Shown here one piece after another: positions 1-6,754 of a DNA stretch of 17,495 nucleotides; within the stretch, counting starts at the first letter, position 1; the number at the start of each line of letters is the position of its first letter. This stretch comes from an uncultured Lachnospiraceae bacterium (GTDB lineage Bacteria > Bacillota > Clostridia > Lachnospirales > Lachnospiraceae), in assembly GCA_902489645.1 (NCBI GenBank), contig CABUAW010000052.1, positions 1 to 17,495 of the forward strand, read 5' to 3'. The position numbers and the translations under genes are program-made. A model generated the notes under the pieces. It searched no databases. It was given only the letters and a program-made list of their open reading frames with translations, and was not told the origin of the DNA.

Positions 1-33
1 GCGCCTTTTTTATAGGTCATTGCACTTATTCAA

Positions 34-690
34 TTAATCCAGCTTAATACCTGCCAGTAAAGCACCGAGATTTGTCGCCGCATCGCCTTCGGATTTGAAG
101 TGTACGGATTCTCTTTCATATCTTGGCTCGGCCGCATCGTCTGCAAGCAATGCTTTCATGCTGAGGCTTAACTTGCCTTCTTTTTTCTGGATAACTTTTA
201 CTTTAACGCTATCGCCGACAGCCATAATGTCGTTTGGCGTTTTAATACGTTTGGTACTCATCTGGGAAATGTGTACCAGTCCGCTCAAACCGTTTTCAAG
301 ACGGATAAATGCTCCGTAGGAAGTGATTTTTTCAACGGTTCCTTCAAAGATATCGCCAACAGAAATTGCATCAATCCGGGCAGCCTTTTCAGCGGCCGCT
401 TTTTCCTGCTCGACAACACGGCCGGATAATACAAGGCGTTTCTGCTCGGCATCTACAGTGATGATTTTCACATCGACGGTTTTGTTCAGCCATTCGTTCA
501 GGTCTTCTACATAGCTTGTGGAAAGCTGGGAAGCCGGAATAAATCCGCGGACACCCTGTACATAAGCGATGACGCCGGCGTTTACAACGCCTTTAATCTG
601 AACGGAAAGAACAGTATCTTCATCCATTAGCTGCTGTAATCCTTCCCATGAAATTTTTTCTTCTGCAGCACGTTTTGTTGATTCACTCAT
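34..690 (-). CDS. S1 RNA-binding domain protein (two S1 repeats)
   Basis: A 218-residue protein with two S1-type OB-fold repeats, roughly residues 21-92 and 110-181. The second is the more canonical, with the block GTVEKITSYGAFIRL followed by GLVHISQMS. The C-terminus ends in ATNLGALLAGIKLD, a tail common to short S1-like proteins of Clostridia. These are often annotated as 30S ribosomal protein S1, but this one is far shorter than the four-to-six-domain S1 and is better called an S1-domain RNA-binding protein; its target cannot be read from sequence. There is no signal peptide, so it should be cytoplasmic. The ATG is preceded by GAGGTGA on the minus strand. It starts 12 bp after the stop of the small membrane protein gene, so the two are probably cotranscribed. 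No terminator is visible in the 33 bases after it. Confidence 0.9.
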   Translation of the reverse strand: MSESTKRAAEEKISWEGLQQLMDEDTVLSVQIKGVVNAGVIAYVQGVRGFIPASQLSTSYVEDLNEWLNKTVDVKIITVDAEQKRLVLSGRVVEQEKAAAEKAARIDAISVGDIFEGTVEKITSYGAFIRLENGLSGLVHISQMSTKRIKTPNDIMAVGDSVKVKVIQKKEGKLSLSMKALLADDAAEPRYERESVHFKSEGDAATNLGALLAGIKLD

Positions 691-702
691 ATTTTCACCT
701 CA

Positions 703-957
703 TTATTCTTCACAGGTTTCGGCAGACATTTTAGAAGGTTCCATTTTTACATATTCACGAGTGCTGGTGACGTTTTCGGAATCTTCGTCGTCAAACATGT
801 CGTCAAAATCCTCATCCAAATCATCATCCCAGGTGTCATCGAAATTATCGGAAGCCTTTTTATCCATAATATCTTTAACGATATAGGCAATACTTCCGAT
901 GGCAATGGCAGCGGTCAATGTTTTAATCACAAATTTAAAAAATTTACCGAACTTCAT
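703..957 (-). CDS. Small membrane protein with acidic C-terminal tail
   Basis: An 84-residue protein I do not recognise as a named family. It begins with a short basic stretch (MKFGKFFKF), then one hydrophobic segment at about residues 8-28 that reads as a transmembrane helix or uncleaved signal anchor. A strongly acidic Asp/Glu run follows (about residues 37-60), then a polar tail. The predicted topology is one membrane anchor with a charged soluble tail. The start is supported by the strong ribosome binding site AGGAAGGTGAT and a following ATG on the minus strand. It lies 12 bp upstream of the S1-domain gene and probably shares its transcript. A function is not assignable; it is likely a real gene because of the ribosome site, composition and tight spacing. 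Confidence 0.75.
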   Translation of the reverse strand: MKFGKFFKFVIKTLTAAIAIGSIAYIVKDIMDKKASDNFDDTWDDDLDEDFDDMFDDEDSENVTSTREYVKMEPSKMSAETCEE

Positions 958-996
958 AAAATCACCTTCCTGTTTTTTTAATCACATATAGTTAGT

Positions 997-1002
997 ATTA
1001 TA
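997..1002 (-). promoter_or_regulatory. Candidate -10 box for the small membrane protein/S1 operon
   Basis: On the minus strand this AT-rich intergenic stretch contains a perfect TATAAT about 40 bases upstream of the ATG at 957. The matching -35 position (TTTATT at a 17-base spacer) is poor, so this is a -10 match without a convincing -35. Confidence 0.4.
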
Positions 1003-1054
1003 TAGTATTTTTGTTAAAAAATAAAGATATTATTTACTTTGACTCGAAAAATTA

Positions 1055-1513
1055 TTAAAATATAAAGCGACGGGTTTTAATATAAGGACGTCCGGCAGCG
1101 CTTCGTTCACGGCAGAAGGCGTCCAGTGTTTTGACGGTTGGGCCGGGAAGGCCGTTGTCGTTATGGCCGATAAGTTTTCCCTGACCGAGATACATTTCCA
1201 CGTGCCCCACCTGAAAGGGGCGGGATATATCCGTACCTTTAAAGAAGAGGAGGTCTCCGGGATTGAGATGGGATGTATCCGGTTTCTCTTTTTCGCCAAA
1301 ATCCACATCCAGGCCTTTGAGGGACAGGATTTGTTCCGGCGTATCCATGCCGATATCAATTTTTAAGGCGGACAGATAGAGCCACCAGACAAAGGAGGAA
1401 CAGTCGCTGTATCCCTGATTGACAAGAAGGCGGAGCGAGGACTGGGTATAATGGTTTTTTCCCCGAAGCAGCAGGGCTTCGCGGATAATTCGAACCTGTT
1501 CGGCAGATTTCAT
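1055..1513 (-). CDS. NlpC/P60-fold cysteine peptidase-like protein, no signal peptide
   Basis: A 152-residue protein with the papain-like NlpC/P60 signature. The catalytic Cys is C38 in the block GYSDCSSFVWWLY, the His is H104 in GHVEMYLG, and the likely third polar residue is H117 in LIGHN. The NPGDLLFF block before the His is also typical. Family members usually cleave gamma-D-glutamyl-diaminopimelate or related bonds in peptidoglycan peptides. This protein lacks a signal peptide, a membrane segment and SH3b or LysM wall-binding domains. It is essentially a bare catalytic domain and appears cytoplasmic, so recycling of muropeptides or another small amide substrate is possible. The ATG at 1513 has GAAAGGA upstream. 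It is transcribed divergently from the YdcF-like gene, with only 36 bp between the two starts. Confidence 0.85.
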   Translation of the reverse strand: MKSAEQVRIIREALLLRGKNHYTQSSLRLLVNQGYSDCSSFVWWLYLSALKIDIGMDTPEQILSLKGLDVDFGEKEKPDTSHLNPGDLLFFKGTDISRPFQVGHVEMYLGQGKLIGHNDNGLPGPTVKTLDAFCRERSAAGRPYIKTRRFIF

Positions 1514-1549
1514 GGAGTCATTCCTTTCTATTATATAAAGAGGTTATTT

Positions 1550-2272
1550 ATGAAAAAAATATTAAAAACAGCAGGCATTTTTAACCTGCTTTATTACACA
1601 CTTATCATATCATATGCGGGAATCCGAACAACATTCGCAGGATTCTGGCTGGCGACAGGGACTTTTTTTGCAGCGTTGTCCGCTTTGCCGGATAAATGGC
1701 TGTCCCGACTGAAAATTCCGATGGGTATCGGCGCCGCCTATTTTATATTTCAGGAGGGCCGGCTGATGCGTATGGCCCATGCAAAGCCGGAGCCGGGAGC
1801 GGATTATGTGATTATTCTTGGCGCCCAGGTGAAGGGGGAACGGCCGTCGCGTTCATTGCTGCGCAGGATTCGTGCGGGAGCGGATTATCTGTCGGCAAAT
1901 CCTTCGGCAAAAGCCATTGCCTCCGGCGGCCAGGGACCGGGAGAAAATATAACGGAGGCCGCATGTATCTGTGAAACCCTGATAGATATGGGAATATCCC
2001 GGGACAGGATTTTGCTGGAGGAGGTGTCCGAGAGTACGCGGGAAAATCTTCTTTATTCCATGGTGTTGGGCGGCCAAAAGAGCAGCTATGTTATTGTGAC
2101 CAATGGCTTCCATCTGTTCCGGTCGCTGGAAACAGCCAGACAGCTTGGGATGAGGCGGGTTTCCGGTCTGGCCGCATCCTCGGAACCGGTGCTTTTGATA
2201 AATTATTATGTAAGAGAGTTTTTTGCGTTAATGTTGTATCGGCTGCGTGCGAAAGTGGGGCGGATGAAATGA
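1550..2272 (+). CDS. YdcF/DUF218 (SanA/ElyC-like) family membrane protein
   Basis: The recommended start is the ATG at 1550, preceded by AAAGAGG. An in-frame ATG at 1451 would run into the divergent gene and has no supporting context. The product is 240 residues. The first ~70 contain hydrophobic segments (about 9-26, 30-45 and possibly 56-70), followed by a DUF218 domain: VIILGAQVKGERPS, the ASGGQG block, and the E-x-x-ST-x-EN motif (ESTRENLLYS). DUF218 proteins (YdcF, SanA, ElyC) adopt a Rossmann-like fold and have been linked to envelope integrity or nucleotide-cofactor binding, but a precise reaction is not established. The stop overlaps the start of the metallophosphatase in an ATGA arrangement, implying translational coupling. 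Confidence 0.85.
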   Translation: MKKILKTAGIFNLLYYTLIISYAGIRTTFAGFWLATGTFFAALSALPDKWLSRLKIPMGIGAAYFIFQEGRLMRMAHAKPEPGADYVIILGAQVKGERPSRSLLRRIRAGADYLSANPSAKAIASGGQGPGENITEAACICETLIDMGISRDRILLEEVSESTRENLLYSMVLGGQKSSYVIVTNGFHLFRSLETARQLGMRRVSGLAASSEPVLLINYYVREFFALMLYRLRAKVGRMK

Positions 2273-3003
2273 TTTACCTGATATCGGATATCCATGGATG
2301 TTTTAAACAATTTAAACAGATGCTGGAGTATATAAAGTTTGGCTCCGGAGATTTTCTGTATATTATCGGCGACGCTGTGGACCGGGGCGAAGAGCCGATT
2401 CCTCTGCTCAGGTATATTATGGAACAGCCGAATATGGAGCTTCTTATGGGAAACCATGAGCAGGGATTTTTATGGAATGTGGATGTAAATACAAGTTCAC
2501 TTTCAGATGATGAGGTGCGCAGATTTTGGCTGGAACACGGCGGCCGGGAAACATATATTCAATATATGGAGCTTTCGGCGGCGGAACAGAAAGAAATTGT
2601 TGATTATCTTCGGGAACGGCCCATGTATAAGATTCTTGGAAAAAATATTCTGGTTCATGCCGGAGTTTTTACCGAAGGTATCCGCTATCATTCATTGGAG
2701 GAATTGATGAAGCAGCAGAAGCCCTTTAAGATGCTGTGGGAACAGAAGGCTTTCTATGGAAAGCCGCTGCGGTTTCGGGATTCGGAGGTAAGGGTTTTCT
2801 TTGGACATACATTTTCATTGATTATCCGGGACGACCGGGGAGAACCCCTGGATTCGACGGAAATCTGGCGGGATGAAAACCGTATCGGACTGGACTGCGG
2901 ATACGCCTTTGGCGGGAAAATGGCGGTTTATTGCCTGGATGATGATTCGGTCTATTATCTGACCAGTTCCGGCCAATTTTATCACAAAGCAGTAAATAAT
3001 TAG
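2269..3003 (+). CDS. PPP-type metallophosphatase (serine/threonine phosphatase-like)
   Basis: A 244-residue calcineurin-like phosphoesterase with the full PPP-family metal-binding set: SDIHG (D7, H9), GDAVDRG (D35, R39), GNHE (N62, H63), LVHAGV (H130) and FFGHT (H180). These ligate two metal ions and support hydrolysis of phosphoester bonds. Relatives include bacterial PrpA/PrpB-like protein phosphatases, phage lambda phosphatase and symmetrical Ap4A hydrolases. The length and the C-terminal GLDCGYAFGG block fit this group, but protein phosphatase and dinucleoside polyphosphatase cannot be separated from sequence alone. There is no signal peptide. Its ATG overlaps the stop of the DUF218 gene by 4 bp, so the two form a coupled pair. 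No terminator separates it from asd. Confidence 0.9.
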   Translation: MIYLISDIHGCFKQFKQMLEYIKFGSGDFLYIIGDAVDRGEEPIPLLRYIMEQPNMELLMGNHEQGFLWNVDVNTSSLSDDEVRRFWLEHGGRETYIQYMELSAAEQKEIVDYLRERPMYKILGKNILVHAGVFTEGIRYHSLEELMKQQKPFKMLWEQKAFYGKPLRFRDSEVRVFFGHTFSLIIRDDRGEPLDSTEIWRDENRIGLDCGYAFGGKMAVYCLDDDSVYYLTSSGQFYHKAVNN

Positions 3004-3012
3004 AAAAAACAC

Positions 3013-3041
3013 TTGATTTTTCACATAATATCGTGTAACAT
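3013..3041 (+). promoter_or_regulatory. Promoter of asd
   Basis: TTGATT (3013-3018), a 17-base spacer and TAACAT (3036-3041) form a reasonable SigA-type promoter starting 10 bases after the phosphatase stop. The predicted start is near 3048. The ~50-base leader carries a short inverted repeat, ACACA-CAAA-TGTGT (3051-3064), and is too short for a lysine riboswitch. Confidence 0.6.
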
Positions 3042-3100
3042 AGTTCGAGTACACACAAATGTGTTTACAGGACGGACATCAGAGTAAAGGAGATTTTACA

Positions 3101-4186
3101 ATGGAACAGAAATTAAGAGTGGGAATTCTTGGAGCAACTGGGATGGTCGGACAGAGATTCATTTCTCTTCTTGAAAATCATCCGTGGTATGAAGTTGTCG
3201 CTGTTGCAGCAAGCCCGCGTTCCGCAGGAAAAACTTATGAAGAAGCGGTGGGGGACCGCTGGAAAATGACCACACCGATGCCGGAAGGCGTTAAGAAATT
3301 GATGGTCATGAATGTGAATGAAGTAGAAAAAGTTGCGTCTGAAGTCGATTTCGTTTTCAGCGCTGTTGATATGACAAAAGAAGAAATTCGCGCGATTGAA
3401 GATGCCTATGCAAAGACAGAGACGCCGGTGGTATCAAATAACAGCGCGCACCGCTGGACGCCGGACGTACCGATGGTTGTGCCGGAAATTAATCCGGAAC
3501 ACTTTGAAGTTATCGAGCATCAGAAAAAACGTCTCGGTACAACCCGTGGATTTGTTGCCGTAAAACCGAACTGTTCTATCCAGAGCTATGCGCCGGTGCT
3601 TACGGCGTGGAAGGAATTTGAGCCGACAGAAGTTGTGGCTACAACCTATCAGGCGATTTCCGGGGCAGGAAAGACGTTTAAGGACTGGCCGGAGATGGAG
3701 GGAAACATCATTCCTTACATTGGCGGCGAGGAAGAAAAGAGCGAACAGGAGCCGCTGCGTCTCTGGGGTGAAGTTAAAGACGGTGTGATTGTAAAGGCCG
3801 AAAGTCCGGTGATTACTACCCAGTGTATCCGCGTGCCGATTTTAAACGGTCATACGGCGGCTGTTTTTGTAAAATTTGCAAAGAAACCAACGAAGGAAGC
3901 GCTTATTGAAAAATTAAAGAGCTTTCGCGGTCTGCCACAGGAATTAAATCTTCCGAGCGCACCGAAACAGTTTATCCAGTATCTGGAAGAGGATAACCGT
4001 CCTCAGATTGCTCTGGATGTGGATTATGAAAACGGCATGGGCGTTTCCGTTGGACGTCTCCGCGAGGATACGGTATATGATTACAAATTCGTGGGATTGT
4101 CCCATAATACAATCCGTGGCGCGGCCGGCGGTGCGATTCTCTGTGCGGAGTTATTGACCGCAAAGGGATATATTCAGGCCAAATAA
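3101..4186 (+). CDS. asd: Aspartate-semialdehyde dehydrogenase, archaeal/fungal-type
   Basis: This NADP-dependent enzyme reduces L-aspartyl 4-phosphate to L-aspartate 4-semialdehyde, the branch-point step to lysine/diaminopimelate, threonine and methionine. The protein is 361 residues from the ATG at 3101, which has AAAGGAG 8 bases upstream; the in-frame extension to 3059 has no ribosome site. Visible features are the Rossmann glycine motif GATGMVGQRF (residues 11-20), the SNNSAHRW block (112-119), the active-site Cys C158 in KPNCSIQS, the GAGKT loop (188-192) and the catalytic His H251 in ILNGHTAAVF. The SNNSAHRW and PNCSIQ blocks place it with the archaeal/fungal-type branch rather than the enterobacterial Asd; that branch is common in Clostridia. 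It appears monocistronic, with its own promoter and a strong terminator. Confidence 0.95.
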   Translation: MEQKLRVGILGATGMVGQRFISLLENHPWYEVVAVAASPRSAGKTYEEAVGDRWKMTTPMPEGVKKLMVMNVNEVEKVASEVDFVFSAVDMTKEEIRAIEDAYAKTETPVVSNNSAHRWTPDVPMVVPEINPEHFEVIEHQKKRLGTTRGFVAVKPNCSIQSYAPVLTAWKEFEPTEVVATTYQAISGAGKTFKDWPEMEGNIIPYIGGEEEKSEQEPLRLWGEVKDGVIVKAESPVITTQCIRVPILNGHTAAVFVKFAKKPTKEALIEKLKSFRGLPQELNLPSAPKQFIQYLEEDNRPQIALDVDYENGMGVSVGRLREDTVYDYKFVGLSHNTIRGAAGGAILCAELLTAKGYIQAK

Positions 4187-4230
4187 TAGAATTGCATAGT
4201 GTACAGGCATAAGACCAGGTCATTATCGGG

Positions 4231-4283
4231 ACTGCCGTACCATAAGCCGGAGGAATCATCCGGAATGGTGCGGCAGTTTTTTT
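4231..4283 (+). terminator. Rho-independent terminator of asd
   Basis: A long interrupted hairpin: ACTGCCG, ACCAT and CCGGA pair with TCCGG, ATGGT and CGGCAGT, followed by seven T residues (4277-4283). The last T residues also belong to the -35 box of the next promoter. Confidence 0.92.
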
Positions 4284-4310
4284 GACAATCGGGGACCTGT
4301 GCGGCATAAT
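4282..4310 (+). promoter_or_regulatory. Promoter of the Bce-like two-component operon
   Basis: A consensus -35 TTGACA (4282-4287), a 17-base spacer and CATAAT (4305-4310). The predicted start near 4317 gives a very short leader, with GAGAGGTG as ribosome site before the ATG at 4329. Because the -10 lies after the in-frame GTG at 4299, that GTG cannot be the start on this transcript. Confidence 0.8.
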
Positions 4311-4328
4311 GAAACGAGAGGTGATTGG

Positions 4329-4940
4329 ATGGAAAAAATTTTAGTGATAGAGGATGACGAAAGTATCCGGGAAGAACTGGTAAAGCTTTTACAGGCAAAT
4401 GGCTATCTGGCCGTCGACGAACCGCCCTGTGACCTGGCGCTTTTAGATATCGGACTGCCGGGAGAAAGCGGATTTGAAATCTGCCGTAAGCTCCGCCAAC
4501 ATTCAAGTATTCCCGTCATATTTTTGACTGCCAGAGAAGCGGTGGAAGATGAAATCCTCGGTTTTGGCGTGGGGGCTGACGACTATATTCGAAAGCCTTA
4601 TAATTCCTCCGTATTGCTGGCGCGGATTGCAAGACTCTTAAAACGAAAGAGCAGCCCTGTGATGACGGTTCGGGATTTAACGCTGAATTTATCGGATTTG
4701 ACAGTGCGTTATGGAAACCGTGTTGAAGAGCTGACGAAAAACGAGTCCCGCATTCTGGCTTGTCTTATGAAAAAAGAATTATGCACCAGAGAAGAAATTG
4801 TGGAGGAACTTTGGAATAACAGTCTCTATATTGATGAAAATACACTTTATGTGAATATTAACCGTTTGCGGGAAAAACTAAAACGGATGGGAGCCGAAGG
4901 TTTTATCCGTACTGTGCGGGGCGTGGGGTATCGGCTATGA
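4329..4940 (+). CDS. OmpR/PhoB-family response regulator, BceR-like, with shortened receiver domain
   Basis: A 203-residue regulator with a receiver domain (about 1-110) and an OmpR-type winged helix (about 115-203, ending in the usual RTVRGVGYRL). Receiver residues are the acidic pair D9/D10, phospho-acceptor D40 in LALLDIGLPG, T67 and K89 in RKPYN. Spacing from D40 to T67 and K89 is normal, but D10 to D40 is only 30 residues, against about 43 in PhoB-type receivers. Roughly 13 residues covering helix alpha-2 are missing between NGY and CDLALLD, without a frameshift. The neighbouring kinase and ABC genes place it in the BceR group, which activates peptide-antibiotic transporters. The ATG at 4329 is chosen because of its ribosome site and the promoter position. 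It overlaps the kinase gene by 4 bp (ATGA). Confidence 0.93.
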   Translation: MEKILVIEDDESIREELVKLLQANGYLAVDEPPCDLALLDIGLPGESGFEICRKLRQHSSIPVIFLTAREAVEDEILGFGVGADDYIRKPYNSSVLLARIARLLKRKSSPVMTVRDLTLNLSDLTVRYGNRVEELTKNESRILACLMKKELCTREEIVEELWNNSLYIDENTLYVNINRLREKLKRMGAEGFIRTVRGVGYRL

Positions 4941-5914
4941 GTTTCTTTGAATATTTGGCATCGAAAGCAGTAACGCTTTGCTTTCTTATCATCGGCGGCT
5001 TTTTGATGGGCGGTGTTTTTATTGCGGCAAAGGTTAGCGTAGCCTTGCTTGGAATGACCGCCGCGGTATATCTGGTCATTATTTTATTTTGGATTATTGC
5101 AGGCTGCAGGATAGAGAGAAAAAAAGTTTCAAAACTGGAAAAGATACTGGAGGAATTGCCGGAAAAATATTTACTGGGCGAGGTGCTTCCGCTTCCTGTG
5201 AACGCCGTCGAAAAGCGGTATTATTGGATAATGAAGGAAGTGTCCAGGTCGGCCATCGGAGCGGCGGAGGCGGCCAGGCGGGAAAAGGAAGAATACTGCG
5301 ATTATGTGGAGCGCTGGATTCATGAGATAAAAACGCCGCTGACGGCCTGCGCTCTCATATTGGCGAATAAAGGAGACATGCGAAAAATCCGGCGGGAGTT
5401 GAAACGGGCGGATAATCTGACCGAGAATATTTTGTATTATGCCCGGATGCGGACGGCGGAAAAGGACACACAGATTAAAGAATTTCAGGTGGCAGATGTT
5501 GTTGAGACGGCGGTAAAAAGTCAGATGGAATTGTTGATTGCAGCGAAAATCAGCGTGGAAACCGAAGGCGATTTCACTGTACATTCGGACAGTAAAGCTC
5601 TGACTTTTATTTTAAAACAGCTTCTGATTAACTGTGGGAAATACTGTCCGGGATGTCATATTGACATTCGGGCCGAACAGGGCGTCATCACGGTGGAAGA
5701 TAATGGCATCGGAATTCCTTCCCACGAACTTGGCCGGGTAACAGAGCGGGGATTTACCGGGAGTAATGGAAGAAAATTGGGCGGAAGTACGGGAATGGGC
5801 CTTTATATTGTTCATGAGCTGTGCGGGCGGCTGGGGATATCTTTAAAAATTGAATCGGTACAGGGCGCGTTTACGAGGGTGATTCTGTCTTTTGAGAGTC
5901 TTACGAAAATGTAA
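4937..5914 (+). CDS. Intramembrane-sensing histidine kinase, BceS-like
   Basis: A 325-residue kinase with two N-terminal transmembrane helices (about 11-31 and 38-57) and almost no extracellular loop, the hallmark of the intramembrane-sensing BceS/GraS group that senses through its partner ABC transporter. The phospho-acceptor is H129 in WIHEIKTPLTA. The ATPase domain shows the N-box N232 (LLINCGKYC), the G1 box DNGIGIP (255-261) and the G2 box GSTGMGLYIVHEL (283-295). Its start overlaps the response regulator stop (ATGA), so production of the two is coupled. A palindrome resembling a BceR-type operator covers the last codons. The likely role is autophosphorylation on detecting an envelope-active peptide, then phosphotransfer to the upstream regulator. 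Confidence 0.93.
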   Translation: MSFFEYLASKAVTLCFLIIGGFLMGGVFIAAKVSVALLGMTAAVYLVIILFWIIAGCRIERKKVSKLEKILEELPEKYLLGEVLPLPVNAVEKRYYWIMKEVSRSAIGAAEAARREKEEYCDYVERWIHEIKTPLTACALILANKGDMRKIRRELKRADNLTENILYYARMRTAEKDTQIKEFQVADVVETAVKSQMELLIAAKISVETEGDFTVHSDSKALTFILKQLLINCGKYCPGCHIDIRAEQGVITVEDNGIGIPSHELGRVTERGFTGSNGRKLGGSTGMGLYIVHELCGRLGISLKIESVQGAFTRVILSFESLTKM

Positions 5915-5915
5915 G
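5900..5915 (+). promoter_or_regulatory. BceR-box-like palindrome at the end of the kinase gene
   Basis: CTTAC-N6-GTAAG is a perfect inverted repeat with 5-base arms. Its core TTACG-AAAA-TGTAA differs at one position from the TNACA-N4-TGTAA pattern known for BceR-type regulators. It sits directly upstream of the ABC transporter genes and includes the kinase stop codon, where an activator site for an internal bceAB-type promoter would be expected. Confidence 0.5.
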
Positions 5916-5932
5916 GTAAGACACAGCCTCTG

Positions 5933-5961
5933 TTAGAAAAAATCCGGGAGTTTTGTGTTAA
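5933..5961 (+). promoter_or_regulatory. Weak candidate promoter for the ABC transporter pair
   Basis: TTAGAA (5933-5938), a 17-base spacer and TGTTAA (5956-5961). Both boxes are weak, as expected of an activator-dependent promoter, and lie 18 bases downstream of the palindrome. This is an inference from position, not a strong match. Confidence 0.3.
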
Positions 5962-5989
5962 GCTGATGGGGAAATGGAGGTAATGTTGT

Positions 5990-6754
5990 ATGAATAAAAT
6001 CTTACAGATAAGTAACGTGACCAAATACTATGGGAATGGCAGCGTGGTCACCAAAGCCCTGGACGGAATTTCATTTTCTGTGGAAGAGGGAGAATTCACG
6101 GCGATTATGGGGCCGTCGGGTTCCGGCAAAAGTACGCTCTTAAATGTCATTGCAACGATTGACCGGGTCAGCTCGGGGGATATCCTGGTTCGGGGAAGGC
6201 ATTTGACGGGCATGAAGGAGGACGCGCTTTCCGCCTTTCGAAGAGACGCTCTGGGTTTCATTTTCCAGGAATACAATCTTCTGGATACGTTGACGATTGG
6301 TGAAAATATTGCGCTTCCTCTGAATCTGAAAAAGGAGGGAGCTGTGAAAATCCGCCGGGAAGTGAAGCGGGTGGCGGAAGCGCTGGGTGTTGCCAGTCAG
6401 TTGAAAAAATTCCCTTATGAGTTGTCGGGAGGCCAGCAGCAGCGGGCCGCCTGCGCCCGGGCCATCATTACGAATCCGGCGTTGGTTCTGGCGGATGAGC
6501 CGACAGGGGCATTAGATTCAAGAAATTCAAAAATGCTCATGCAGACCTTTCAGATGATGAATCAATCCCTTGGCTCAACGATACTTATGGTAACTCACGA
6601 CCCGGTCATTGGTTCCTATGCGGAGCGGATTCTTTTCCTGAAGGATGGGAAAATCTGGAGTGAGGTCAACCGGGGAAACCGGAGCCGTCAGGATATGTAC
6701 AGAGATATTTTGTCCGTGACGGCGGCGCTGGGAGGTGAGTCGGATGTTATCTAA
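5990..6754 (+). CDS. ABC transporter ATP-binding protein, BceA-like
   Basis: A 254-residue ATPase of the LolD/MacB/BceA type. It has Walker A GPSGSGKST (41-49), the Q-loop in FIFQEYNLLDTL (about 91-101), signature LSGGQQQR (145-152), Walker B LVLADE (165-170), the D-loop in GALDS and switch H203 in MVTHDP. It powers the FtsX-type permease encoded immediately downstream. The ATG at 5990 follows GGAGG with good spacing. The gene begins 75 bp after the kinase gene, a gap that carries a candidate operator and promoter. In related systems the ATPase-permease pair both detects the peptide and frees its lipid-linked cell-wall target. The actual ligand is unknown here. Confidence 0.94.
   Translation: MNKILQISNVTKYYGNGSVVTKALDGISFSVEEGEFTAIMGPSGSGKSTLLNVIATIDRVSSGDILVRGRHLTGMKEDALSAFRRDALGFIFQEYNLLDTLTIGENIALPLNLKKEGAVKIRREVKRVAEALGVASQLKKFPYELSGGQQQRAACARAIITNPALVLADEPTGALDSRNSKMLMQTFQMMNQSLGSTILMVTHDPVIGSYAERILFLKDGKIWSEVNRGNRSRQDMYRDILSVTAALGGESDVI

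Noticed and set aside
1..33. GCGCC followed by TTTTTT as a terminator end
   Set aside because: The opposite arm would lie outside the window, so it cannot be judged.
1530..1535. TATAAT on the minus strand upstream of the NlpC/P60 gene
   Set aside because: No acceptable -35 is present, and the predicted start would fall inside the ribosome binding site.
1451..1549. N-terminal extension of the DUF218 protein from an upstream ATG
   Set aside because: It would overlap the divergent NlpC/P60 gene and its start region, and lacks family similarity. The ATG at 1550 has a ribosome site and a typical N-terminus.
3042..3100. Possible lysine riboswitch upstream of asd
   Set aside because: The leader is only about 50 bases and lacks the multi-helix structure; only a short inverted repeat is present.
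5171..5584. A 137-codon minus-strand open frame opposite the kinase gene
   Set aside because: Antisense to the conserved H-box region of the kinase, with no recognisable motif.
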